Source: Agrilutibacter niabensis (lineage in GTDB: Bacteria > Pseudomonadota > Gammaproteobacteria > Xanthomonadales > Xanthomonadaceae). Taken from it: a stretch of 64,000 nt of DNA. Of this stretch, positions 26,394 through 34,731 are shown piece by piece. The stretch covers positions 186,001 through 250,000 of the forward strand of contig NZ_JBHSNJ010000002.1 of the NCBI RefSeq assembly GCF_042657165.1, written 5' to 3'. Each line of letters starts with the position of its first letter. Position 1 is the first letter of the stretch. The translations under genes were made by a program, and so were the position numbers. Below the pieces are notes generated by a model that made no database searches, had not been told where the DNA came from, and saw nothing but the letters and a program-made list of their open reading frames with translations.

Positions 26394-27559
26394 TGACGTC
26401 ATTCCATTCGAGCCGCCCGTTGCTGCTGTCGTTGGCGCTGGCGATCGCATCCTTCGCGGCAAGCGCCGCCGAGCCGCGCGCGCGCGACCTTGGCATCCCG
26501 TTCGAAGGCACGCCCGGCACGCTCAACGCCATCACCGATGTCGCGGGCGTGAGCGTCGGCCAGGTCACGCTCATCGAGGACCTCGCCGACGGCCACAAGG
26601 TGCGCACCGGCGTCACCGCGATCCTGCCGCGCGGCCGCGACAGCCTGGACAAGTGGGTGTTCGGCGGCTGGTTCGCGCTCAACGGCAATGGCGAGATGAC
26701 CGGCACCGCGTGGCTGGAGGAATCCGGCCAGCTGGAAGGCCCGGTGATGCTGACCAACACCCACAGCGTCGGCGTGGTGCGCGACGCAGTGATCGCCGAA
26801 CGCATCAAGGCCGGGGGCGCCGACGCCAGCGGCTACTGGTGGTCATTGCCGGTCGTCGCCGAAACCTGGGACGGCCACCTCAACGACATCAACGGCTTCC
26901 ACGTGAAGCCCGAGCATGTCGCGCAGGCGCTGCGCGACGCCAAAGGCGGACCGGTCGAGGAAGGCAACGTCGGCGGCGGCACCGGCATGGTCTGCCACGA
27001 ATTCAAATGCGGCATCGGCACGGCGTCGCGGCGCATCGACGTGGAAAAGCAGAGCTACACGGTCGGCGCGCTCGTGCAGGCCAACTACGGCGTGCGCGAC
27101 ACGCTGCGGATCGCCGGCGTGCCGGTCGGCCAGCACCTGCGCGAGGACCGCGTGTATACCGATGCCTCGATCACCGGCGACACCGGTTCGATCATCATCG
27201 TCATCGCCACCGACGCACCGCTGCTGCCGCACCAGCTCAAGCGCATCGCCAGGCGCGCGGGCATGGGGCTGGCGCGGATGGGCAGCTATGCGGGCAACGG
27301 CTCGGGCGACATCTTCGTCGCCTTCTCCACCGCCAATGCGTCGGCAACCAGTGGCGATACGCTCAACCAAGCGCGCTTCATCGGCAACGACGACCTTGAT
27401 GGGCTGTTCGAAGCCACCGTGCAGGCGACCGAAGAGGCGATCGTCAACGCCATGGTGGCGGCGCGCGACATGCAGGGCGAAGGCGGCCGTTACGCGAAGG
27501 CGATACCGCATGATGCGCTCGTCAAGTTGTTGAAGCGTTACCGTCGCCACCAACCGTGA
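26393..27559 (+). CDS. Secreted P1-family aminopeptidase (DmpA/BapA type, N-terminal nucleophile hydrolase)
   Basis: A 388-residue enzyme with a signal peptide ending ASFAASAAEP. Family landmarks are NAITDVAGVSVG near the mature N-terminus, NTHSVGVVRDAV, GGGTGMVCHEFK and TGSIIIVIATDAP. The last holds the predicted autocatalytic site Gly265-Ser266: cleavage would free a 123-residue beta subunit with N-terminal Ser266, close to the 125 residues of DmpA. The Gly-Ser bond is DmpA-like; BapA has Asn-Ser. P1 enzymes release N-terminal D-amino acids, small L-amino acids or beta-amino acids, which suits the amino-acid catabolic genes upstream. ATG overlaps the previous stop (TGATG). Confidence 0.9.
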   Translation: MTSFHSSRPLLLSLALAIASFAASAAEPRARDLGIPFEGTPGTLNAITDVAGVSVGQVTLIEDLADGHKVRTGVTAILPRGRDSLDKWVFGGWFALNGNGEMTGTAWLEESGQLEGPVMLTNTHSVGVVRDAVIAERIKAGGADASGYWWSLPVVAETWDGHLNDINGFHVKPEHVAQALRDAKGGPVEEGNVGGGTGMVCHEFKCGIGTASRRIDVEKQSYTVGALVQANYGVRDTLRIAGVPVGQHLREDRVYTDASITGDTGSIIIVIATDAPLLPHQLKRIARRAGMGLARMGSYAGNGSGDIFVAFSTANASATSGDTLNQARFIGNDDLDGLFEATVQATEEAIVNAMVAARDMQGEGGRYAKAIPHDALVKLLKRYRRHQP

Positions 27560-27585
27560 TGCGTCCCGGCCACAACAGGATCCCC

Positions 27586-28902
27586 ATGACCAAGTTCCGC
27601 ATCGCTTCACTTGCTGCTTCATTCGCGCTGCTGGCCGGCACCGCGCAGGCCGGGACGCTGGTCGTCCATGCCGGCCGCGTGGTGGACGTCGACAACGGCA
27701 AGGTGCTCACCGACCAGGCCATCCGCATCGATGGCGAACGCATCGTCGGCATCGAACCCTGGTCCGACGCCGCCGGCCGGGATGCGAAGGTGCTGGACTG
27801 GTCGCACCACACGGTGCTGCCCGGGCTGATGGACATGCACTCGCATGTCGCCGACGAGGGCCAGTCCGCGGATCCCGCCGGACCGCTCAAGAGCACGCCG
27901 GTACGCGACGCCTTCATCGGCGCGAAGAACGCCTGGAACACGGTGCGCGCCGGGTTCACCACCGTGCGTGACGTCGGCGTCTATCGCGGGCTGGCCGACG
28001 TCGCCCTGCGCGACGCGATCAACGCCGGTTACGTCCCCGGCCCGCGCATGTTCGTCGCCGGTGCCTACATCACCATCACCGGCGGCGGCGGCGAGATCAC
28101 CGGGTTGCCCCAGGGCACCGTGGTGCCGGAAGAGTTCCGCCGCGGCGTGGCCGACTCCGAGGCCGAAGTGCGCAGGAAGGTGAACTACCTGTTCGACCAC
28201 GGCGCCGACTTCATCAAGGTGATCGCCACCGGCGCCGTGCTTACCGACGGCACCGAGCCGGGCGAGTCCGAGTACAGCGAGGCCGAGATCCGCGCCGCGG
28301 TGGAGGAAGCCGCGCGCCGCGGCAGCTTCGTCGCCGCGCATGCGCACGGCGCCGAAGGCATCAGGCGCGCGGTGCGCGCCGGGGTCCGCTCGATCGAGCA
28401 CGCCTCCTACCTCGACGACGAAGGCATCGCGCTGATGAAGCAGCACGGCACCTGGCTGGTCGCCGACATCTACAACGGCGACTACATCGACACGGTCGGC
28501 CGACAGGAACACTGGTCGGAGGAAAAGCTGCGCAAGAACCGGGAAACCACCGACGTCCAGCGCGAAGGCTTCCACAAGGCGGTCAAGGCCGGGGTCAACA
28601 TCGCCTACGGCACCGACAGCGGCGTGTATCCGCACGGCGACAACGCGCGCCAGTTCGCCTACATGGTCCGCTACGGCCTGACGCCGATGCAGGCGATCCA
28701 GTCGGCGACGATCAACAGCGCGCGCCTGCTGGGCCGCGAGAAGCAGCTCGGCTCGATCGCGGCGGGCAAGCAGGCGGACCTGATCGCGGTGGACGGCGAC
28801 CCGCTGGCCGACATCGAAGTGCTGCGCCACGTCCAGGCCGTGGTAAAGAACGGGACGCTGGTCTGCGCGGATATCGGCCAGTGCGGTAATGATGGGCGCT
28901 AG
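27586..28902 (+). CDS. Secreted amidohydrolase (metal-dependent, imidazolonepropionase/prolidase-like)
   Basis: A 438-residue amidohydrolase-superfamily protein with signal peptide (MTKFRIASLAASFALLAGTAQAG). The metal site is visible as MDMHSHVAD, the bridging Lys in DFIKVIATGAV, His in VAAHAHGAEG and SIEHASY, and Asp in YGTDSGVYPHGD. This set matches the binuclear zinc enzymes often acting on Xaa-Pro or N-acyl dipeptides, though the true substrate is unknown. The ATG at 27586 follows AGGA and begins the signal peptide; an ATG at 27556 inside the preceding gene is less likely. Last gene of the long operon. Confidence 0.87.
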   Translation: MTKFRIASLAASFALLAGTAQAGTLVVHAGRVVDVDNGKVLTDQAIRIDGERIVGIEPWSDAAGRDAKVLDWSHHTVLPGLMDMHSHVADEGQSADPAGPLKSTPVRDAFIGAKNAWNTVRAGFTTVRDVGVYRGLADVALRDAINAGYVPGPRMFVAGAYITITGGGGEITGLPQGTVVPEEFRRGVADSEAEVRRKVNYLFDHGADFIKVIATGAVLTDGTEPGESEYSEAEIRAAVEEAARRGSFVAAHAHGAEGIRRAVRAGVRSIEHASYLDDEGIALMKQHGTWLVADIYNGDYIDTVGRQEHWSEEKLRKNRETTDVQREGFHKAVKAGVNIAYGTDSGVYPHGDNARQFAYMVRYGLTPMQAIQSATINSARLLGREKQLGSIAAGKQADLIAVDGDPLADIEVLRHVQAVVKNGTLVCADIGQCGNDGR

Positions 28903-28997
28903 CGACGGGCCCGGAGAACCTTCCGCCGGGCGCACAGACGACACACCAGATCGCAACCGGCCCAGGCCGGCGACAACAGCTTGAACAGGGGCAAGGC

Positions 28998-30335
28998 ATG
29001 CACGACGAACACACCGCTCTCCACGCCCCGCAGCGCAAGCTCGGCTTCTGGATGTGCACGGCGCTGGTGGTGGGCAACACCATCGGCATCGGCATCTTCC
29101 TGCTGCCGGCGTCACTCGCGCCCTATGGATTCAACGCGACGATCGGCTGGCTGGTGACGGTGGTGGGGTGCCTGGTACTGGCGCGCGTGTTCGCGCGGCT
29201 GCCGCGCGAATTGCCCGAGGCCGACGGTCCCTACGGCTACATCCGCACCACGCTCGGGGACATTCCGGCCTTCCTGTCCATCTGGTGCTACTGGGTGTCG
29301 TTGTGGATCACCAACGCCGCCATCGCCACCGGCGTGGTCGGCTACATCGGCGCGGTGTTCCCGGCGATGGCAGGCATCCAGCCGGCCATCGTCGCCCTCA
29401 TCCTGCTGTGGATCTTCGTGGCCATCAACCTGCTGGGCGTGCGCACCGGTGGCCGCGTCCAGGTCGTGACCACGGCACTCAAGCTGCTGCCGATGCTGGC
29501 GGTGGCGCTGCTCGGCGCCTGGCTGCTGCTGACGTCGCCCGCCGTCTACACCAGCCACCTGCCGGCGACGCCGCTGCGCCTTGGGGACGTCATGGCGGCG
29601 TCCACCATCGCGCTGTTCGCGATGCTCGGACTCGAGTCGGCGACCGTTCCGGCGGGCCGCGTGGACGATCCGGCGCGCACGATTCCGCGCGCCACGATGG
29701 CGGGCACCATATTGACCGCGGTGATCTACATCATCGTATCGACGGTGCCGATGCTGCTGATCCCGCAGCAGGAACTCGCGAGCGGCGGCGCGCCCTTCGC
29801 GACCGTCATGGACCGCTATGCCGGCGTGGGCGCCGGCCGCTGGCTGGCGCTGTTCGTGGTGATCAGCGGCCTGGGCGCGCTCAACGGCTGGACCCTGCTG
29901 GTGGGCGAACTCACCCGCACCATGGCGATCAATGGCGTGATGCCGGCGGTGCTCGCGCGCAACAACGCACGCGGCGCACCGGCCGCGGCGCTGCTGGTGA
30001 CCGGCCTCCTCGGCAGCGTGATGGTGGTGATGAGCTACAGCAAATCGCTGGTGGACGGCTTCACCTTCCTCAGCCGCGTCGTCACCGCGGCCAACCTGCC
30101 GCTGTACCTGTGCTGCTCGCTGGCGCTCGTGATCCTGTGGCGGCGCGGCGAGCGCGCGGCGATGCGCGGCATGCTCGCGGTGGGACTGCTCGGCACCGGC
30201 TACGTGCTGTTCGCCTTCGTCGGCCTCGGCCACGAGCCCTTCCAACTGGGCCTGCTGCTCGCGGCCGCGGGCCTGCCGTTGTATGTCTTCATGCGCCGGC
30301 GCAGGGCCGCCGCCGCGGCCGCCGGCCAGGCGTAG
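28998..30335 (+). CDS. APC-superfamily amino acid permease
   Basis: A 445-residue inner-membrane protein with about 12 helices. The first helix has the substrate-binding unwound motif GIGIFLLPASLAP, and YGYIRTTLG with ISIWCYWVSLW-like helices resembles the AdiC/arginine-agmatine and basic amino-acid antiporter branch. It should import an amino acid or exchange it for a related amine. It is 95 bases downstream of the amidohydrolase on the same strand and may belong to the catabolic island, supplying free amino acids. Substrate is inferred only. Confidence 0.85.
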   Translation: MHDEHTALHAPQRKLGFWMCTALVVGNTIGIGIFLLPASLAPYGFNATIGWLVTVVGCLVLARVFARLPRELPEADGPYGYIRTTLGDIPAFLSIWCYWVSLWITNAAIATGVVGYIGAVFPAMAGIQPAIVALILLWIFVAINLLGVRTGGRVQVVTTALKLLPMLAVALLGAWLLLTSPAVYTSHLPATPLRLGDVMAASTIALFAMLGLESATVPAGRVDDPARTIPRATMAGTILTAVIYIIVSTVPMLLIPQQELASGGAPFATVMDRYAGVGAGRWLALFVVISGLGALNGWTLLVGELTRTMAINGVMPAVLARNNARGAPAAALLVTGLLGSVMVVMSYSKSLVDGFTFLSRVVTAANLPLYLCCSLALVILWRRGERAAMRGMLAVGLLGTGYVLFAFVGLGHEPFQLGLLLAAAGLPLYVFMRRRRAAAAAAGQA

Positions 30336-30438
30336 CGGCATGGCTGGCGCGGTCCGCCAGGACTAAGATCGTGGTTCGCACGGACGCGGAATCTCCAACC
30401 CCAACCAGACGTGCCTGCAATCAGGCCGGACGCGACGA

Positions 30439-31758
30439 ATGACCGCTTTTACTCCTGACGTGGAAGACAGCCAGCAACAGCTGCAGCGCGCGGTGGCCGC
30501 GCAGCTGCAGCAGCCCGATGCCGGGCTGCCGCGCTATTTCTACCGCTCCGCGGTGACCTACCAGCAGGAGCTGGACAACATCTTCTTCCGCAGCTGGCTG
30601 TATGCCGGCCACGTCAGCCAGGTTCCCAACAAGGGCGACTACTTCCTCTACGAGATCGCCGAGGAGTCGTTGATCGTCGTGCGTGGCGAGGACGACACCA
30701 TCCGCGCATTGATCAACTCCTGCCGGCACCGCGGTTCGCGTGTGTGCGAAGCCAGCTCGGGCCACTGCAAGACCTTCGTCTGCCCGTACCACGGCTGGGT
30801 CTACGCCAGCGATGGCAGCCTGCGCGCGGCACGCCACATGGAGGCGATGCCGGAATTCCGCCGCGAGGACCATGGGCTCAAGCAGGCCCGCGTGGCGGTC
30901 CGCTTCGGCCTGATCTTCATCAACTTCGATCCGGACGCGTACGACTTCAACGAATGCCTGAAGCAGGTCGACGCGCAGCTGGGCCCGTACGACCTGGAAC
31001 ACGCGAAGATCGCCCACCGCGAAACCTACTCGGTGGACGCCAACTGGAAGATCGCGCTCGGCAACTACCTGGAGTGCTATCACTGCGACACGGCGCACCG
31101 GGCCTATTCGAAGATCCATACCTTCAAGGAACGCGAGCAGGTCGCCGCGCCGATCAACCGCGCGATGTGGGCACGGGCGGAGAAGGACACCGGCGTTCCC
31201 GACATCGGGAAGGCGCTGTACCGGATGTTCCGCGAGGCGCCCGGGTTCGGCTCGTGCGTCTACACCAGCCGCTACGCGCTGTTCGACGGCTACGTGAGCG
31301 GCAGCCGCGACGGCACGCCGCTCGCGCCGCTGATGGGCGACTTCAAGGGCTACGACGGCGGTGCCGGCGACTACCAGCTGGGGCCGCTGACCTACATGCT
31401 CAACTACCCCGACCACTGCATCCTGTTCCGCTACGTGCCGCTGGGGATCAACAAGACCGACATGGAGATCGTCTGGTTCGTGAAGGGCGACGCGCGCGAA
31501 GGCGTCGACTACGACCGGGACGAACTCATCTGGCTGTGGCACGTCACCACGCTGGAAGACAAACGCATCATGACCCTCAACGCCGCCGGCGTTAATTCGC
31601 AGTTCTTCGAACCCGGGCCGCAGCATCCGGAATTCGAGGACACGCCCAAGCGTTTCATCGACTGGTACCTGCACGCGCTGGCGGGCGACTTCAGCGTGCT
31701 GCCGCCGACGGTGCGCTCGCACCGGCTCAGTTCCTGCGAAATGACCGAACACGAATAA
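30439..31758 (+). CDS. Rieske non-heme iron oxygenase, alpha subunit (GbcA-like)
   Basis: A 439-residue oxygenase component. The Rieske 2Fe-2S site is CRHRGSRVCEAS...CPYHGW (Cys and His pairs, about residues 95-118). The mononuclear iron site is in GNYLECYHCDTAH (His about 215 and 220). The C-terminal half is closest in style to oxygenases acting on quaternary amines (glycine betaine, carnitine or stachydrine type) rather than biphenyl-type enzymes. It would need a reductase; none is encoded nearby. The next gene, GcvT-like, follows after 33 bases, suggesting demethylation with one-carbon transfer. Substrate unknown. Confidence 0.87.
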   Translation: MTAFTPDVEDSQQQLQRAVAAQLQQPDAGLPRYFYRSAVTYQQELDNIFFRSWLYAGHVSQVPNKGDYFLYEIAEESLIVVRGEDDTIRALINSCRHRGSRVCEASSGHCKTFVCPYHGWVYASDGSLRAARHMEAMPEFRREDHGLKQARVAVRFGLIFINFDPDAYDFNECLKQVDAQLGPYDLEHAKIAHRETYSVDANWKIALGNYLECYHCDTAHRAYSKIHTFKEREQVAAPINRAMWARAEKDTGVPDIGKALYRMFREAPGFGSCVYTSRYALFDGYVSGSRDGTPLAPLMGDFKGYDGGAGDYQLGPLTYMLNYPDHCILFRYVPLGINKTDMEIVWFVKGDAREGVDYDRDELIWLWHVTTLEDKRIMTLNAAGVNSQFFEPGPQHPEFEDTPKRFIDWYLHALAGDFSVLPPTVRSHRLSSCEMTEHE

Positions 31759-31791
31759 CCAACGCACGCCTTCCAGAGAACCCGCGCCCAC

Positions 31792-32988
31792 ATGTTCGCA
31801 CTCAAGCACACCCCCTTCCACGAGCGCACCTCGAAGCTGAGCGTGCCGCAGAACTGGCGGCGCTGGGCCGGGCACATCGTGCTCGGCTCCTACGACCTCA
31901 ACCTCGATCGCGAGTACTGGGCGATCCGCGACGGCGTCGCGATGATCGATGTCTCGCCGTTGATGAAATACATGATCGAAGGCCCCGACGCCGCGCGCCT
32001 GCTGCACAAGCTCACGCCGCGCGACGTCCACAAGATGGCGGTCGGCCAGGTCGGCTACACCGGCTGGTGCGACGACGAGGGCAAGCTGCTCGACGACGGC
32101 ACGATTTCGCGGCTGGACGAGAACCTGTTCCGCATGACTTCGGCCGAGCCGTCGCTGCGCTGGCTGTCCATGAATGCCGTCGGCATGGACGTGACGATCA
32201 CCGAAGTGACCGAGCAGGTCGCCGCGCTCAGCCTGCAAGGCCCCAAGTCGCGCACGGTGCTCAACCTGTGCTGCAAGAAGTCGCTCGACAAGCTCAAGTA
32301 CTTCCGCGTGATGCAGAACACGCTCGCCGGCAAGCCGGTGACGATCTCGCGCACCGGCTACACAGGCGACCTCGGCTACGAGATCTGGATGGACGTCGCC
32401 GACGCCCTGCACGTCTGGGATGCGTTGATGGCGACCGGCCATGACTACGGCATCGTGCCCTGCGGCATCCTTGCGATGGACATGGCGCGCGTCGAAGCCG
32501 GCCTGTTCATGATCGACGTCGATTACACCGCCGCCAACCACGCCTGGATCGAAGGCCAGAAGTCCTCGCCGCTGGAAATGGGCCTCGACTGGGCAGTGGC
32601 GCTGGACAAGCCGGGCTACTTCGTAGGCCGTCGCGCCCTCGAGCGCGAGCACAAGGAAGGCTCGGCGTGGAAGCTGATGGGCTTCGAGGTCGACTGGGAA
32701 GGCATGGAGAAGCATTTCGCCGCCGTCGGCCTGCCGCCGCAGGTCCCGGCCATGGCGGTGCGCGGCAGCCTGCCGGTGATGCACGACGGCAAGCAGGTGG
32801 GCTACGCCTCCACCAGCACCTGGTCGCCGGTGTTGAAGAAGTACATCGCCCTGGTGCACCTGCAGCGCCCCTACTACGAGCCGGGCACGCAGCTGTCGAT
32901 GGAAGTCACGGTCGAGCACAAGCGCCTGCACGCACCGGGCAAGGTCGTGAAGCTGCCCTTCTACGAGCCGGAATGGAAGAAGAAGTAG
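31792..32988 (+). CDS. GcvT-like aminomethyltransferase family protein
   Basis: A 398-residue protein of the glycine-cleavage T-protein/DesA/LigM family. Landmarks: the N-terminal GVAMIDVSPLMKYMIEGPDA, WCDDEGKLLDDGTISRL (folate-site acidic residues), ALSLQGPKSR, SRTGYTGDLGYEIW, and a C-terminal barrel near PLEMGLDWAVALDK. It is not a standard gcvT because gcvH and gcvP are absent and it is paired with a Rieske oxygenase. The family transfers a methyl or methylene group to tetrahydrofolate, for example from N-methyl or aryl O-methyl donors. Ends just before the inverted-repeat element at 32996. Confidence 0.83.
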   Translation: MFALKHTPFHERTSKLSVPQNWRRWAGHIVLGSYDLNLDREYWAIRDGVAMIDVSPLMKYMIEGPDAARLLHKLTPRDVHKMAVGQVGYTGWCDDEGKLLDDGTISRLDENLFRMTSAEPSLRWLSMNAVGMDVTITEVTEQVAALSLQGPKSRTVLNLCCKKSLDKLKYFRVMQNTLAGKPVTISRTGYTGDLGYEIWMDVADALHVWDALMATGHDYGIVPCGILAMDMARVEAGLFMIDVDYTAANHAWIEGQKSSPLEMGLDWAVALDKPGYFVGRRALEREHKEGSAWKLMGFEVDWEGMEKHFAAVGLPPQVPAMAVRGSLPVMHDGKQVGYASTSTWSPVLKKYIALVHLQRPYYEPGTQLSMEVTVEHKRLHAPGKVVKLPFYEPEWKKK

Positions 32989-32995
32989 TAGCAGC

Positions 32996-33108
32996 CCTTC
33001 TCCCGCGCGCGGGAGAAGGTGCCCGCAGGGCGGATGAGGGCGCCGTTGCCGGTGCTCCGCCGAAGGTAAAAGCCCCTCACCCAACCCTCTCCCGCAAGCG
33101 GGAGAGGG
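32996..33108. repeat. Paired-hairpin intergenic repeat (REP/MITE-like)
   Basis: Two strong palindromes flank about 65 bases: a 24-base perfect palindrome CCTTCTCCCGCG/CGCGGGAGAAGG (32996-33019) and a stem CCCTCTCCCGC-AA-GCGGGAGAGGG (33085-33108). Between are GCGGATGAGGG and CCCCTCACCC segments. This two-hairpin pattern is, from memory, a common interspersed intergenic repeat of Xanthomonadaceae. Here it separates the GcvT-like gene from the first flavoprotein and may act as a transcript-stabilising or terminating structure. Confidence 0.75.
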
Positions 33109-33144
33109 GCATTGCAAGAAACAGAACCCACCGACGAAGATCAC

Positions 33145-34728
33145 ATGACAAGCAACCAATACGACGCCGTCGTCATCGGCGCCGGCCACAACGGGCTGAT
33201 CGCCGCGGCGTACCTCGCGCGCGCCGGCAAGAAGGTCGCCGTGCTCGAGCGCCGCGAAGTCGTCGGCGGCGCGGCGGTCACCTCCGAGCCGTTCCCCGGC
33301 TACCGCTTCAGCCAGTTCTCCTACGTGGTCAGCCTGCTGCGCCCCGAAATCATCCGCGACCTCGAGCTGCCACGGCATGGCCTCAAGATCCTGCCGCTGC
33401 CGAGCACGGTCACGCCGATGGACAACGGCGACTACCTCGCCGCGTGGGACGACCACGACCTGACGCGCAAGGAGCTCTACCGTCATTCCCCGCGCGATGC
33501 CGAAGCCTCCGACGAATACGGCCGGGTGATGGCGCGCGCCGCCAAGGCGATCAAGCCGATCCTCGGGCTGGTGCCGCCGGATCCCTCGTCACTGAGCCTG
33601 CGCGACCTCAACGGCCTGCTCAAGCTCGGCCAGTACGGCAAGAGCCTGTCGGAGAAGGAGCTCTACCAGATCTCCAAGCTGCTCACGCAGTCCGCGGGCG
33701 ACCTGCTCAACGACTGGTTCGAATTCGATCCGCTCAAGGGCACCAAGTCCGCCAGCGGCATCATCGGCACGTTCCTTGGGCCGTATTCCCCGGGCACCGC
33801 CTACGTGCTGCTGCATCACTACATGGGCGAGATCGACGGCGCCTTCCGCGCCTGGGGTTTCTGCAAGAACGGCAACGGCGGCGTGACCCAGGCGATCGCG
33901 AGCTCCGCGCGCGCGCTCGGCGTCGAAATCCGCACCAATGCCTCGGTCGCGCAGGTGATCGTCAAGGGCGGGCGCGCCGCCGGCGTGGCGCTGGAGAACG
34001 GCGACGAGCTGCAGGCCAAGGTCGTCATCTCCGCCGCCGATCCCAAGCGCAGCTTCCTCAAGTTCGTGGAGGAGAAGCACCTGCCCGGCGAGTTCGTGCA
34101 GCAGATCCGCAATTTCCGCGTGCGTGGCTCCTCGGGCAAGGTCAACATCGCACTGAGCGAGCTGCCGGACTTCAGCTGCCTGCCGGGCGAAGGCCCGATG
34201 CACCGCGGCGCGATCTCGATCAGCCCGAGCATGGAGTACATCGAGCGGGCCTACGACGAAGCCAAGTACGGTGAGTTCGCGAAGAACCCATACATCGACA
34301 TGATCATCCCCTCGATGATCGACCGCGACATGGCGCCCCCGGGCCATCACGTCATGTCCTGCTTCGTGCAGTACGCACCCTACGACCTCGAAGGCGGCTG
34401 GGACGATGCCAAGCGCGATGCGTTCGGCGAAACCGTCATCTCCACGATCGAACGCTACGCGCCGAACATCCGTCGCGCGATCGTCGGCAAGCAGGTGATC
34501 ACGCCCAAGGACATCGAGAACATCGCCGGCATCACCGGCGGCAACATCTTCCACGGCGAACTGCTGCTGCACCAACTGTTCTTCCTGCGGCCCGCGCCGC
34601 AATGGGCCGATTTCCGCACGCCGTTGCCGGGCTACTACTTCGGCGCGTCCGGCGCGCATCCGGGCGGTGGCGTGATGGGGGCGGCCGGCAAGCTGGCCGC
34701 GCAGGAAGTCCTGAAGGATTGGAAGTAA
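33145..34728 (+). CDS. FAD-dependent oxidoreductase, PYROXD2/phytoene-desaturase-like (first of tandem pair)
   Basis: A 527-residue flavoprotein. The dinucleotide-binding motif VVIGAGHNGLIAAAYLARAG lies at about residues 9-28, the second FAD segment includes VLERREVVGGAAVTSEPFPG, and the C-terminal PGYYFGASGAHPGGGVMGAAG closes the FAD site. Overall it resembles CrtI-like phytoene desaturases and PYROXD2 but no other carotenoid genes are nearby, so carotenoid synthesis is unlikely. No signal peptide. The ATG at 33145 is chosen over 33112, which falls next to the repeat element. Four bases precede the second flavoprotein. Confidence 0.85.
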   Translation: MTSNQYDAVVIGAGHNGLIAAAYLARAGKKVAVLERREVVGGAAVTSEPFPGYRFSQFSYVVSLLRPEIIRDLELPRHGLKILPLPSTVTPMDNGDYLAAWDDHDLTRKELYRHSPRDAEASDEYGRVMARAAKAIKPILGLVPPDPSSLSLRDLNGLLKLGQYGKSLSEKELYQISKLLTQSAGDLLNDWFEFDPLKGTKSASGIIGTFLGPYSPGTAYVLLHHYMGEIDGAFRAWGFCKNGNGGVTQAIASSARALGVEIRTNASVAQVIVKGGRAAGVALENGDELQAKVVISAADPKRSFLKFVEEKHLPGEFVQQIRNFRVRGSSGKVNIALSELPDFSCLPGEGPMHRGAISISPSMEYIERAYDEAKYGEFAKNPYIDMIIPSMIDRDMAPPGHHVMSCFVQYAPYDLEGGWDDAKRDAFGETVISTIERYAPNIRRAIVGKQVITPKDIENIAGITGGNIFHGELLLHQLFFLRPAPQWADFRTPLPGYYFGASGAHPGGGVMGAAGKLAAQEVLKDWK

Positions 34729-34731
34729 GCG

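Noticed and set aside
22181..26462. Two 700-plus codon minus-strand frames over the hydrolase genes
   Set aside because: Mirror frames of the coding strand; composition and lack of start signals argue against genes.
31792..32988. Glycine cleavage system T-protein (gcvT)
   Set aside because: No gcvH or gcvP near it, and it is paired with a Rieske oxygenase; the family includes demethylases.
30421..33486. 1021-codon open frame on the minus strand over the Rieske and GcvT-like genes
   Set aside because: Antisense shadow with low-complexity composition; passes through the intergenic hairpin repeat.
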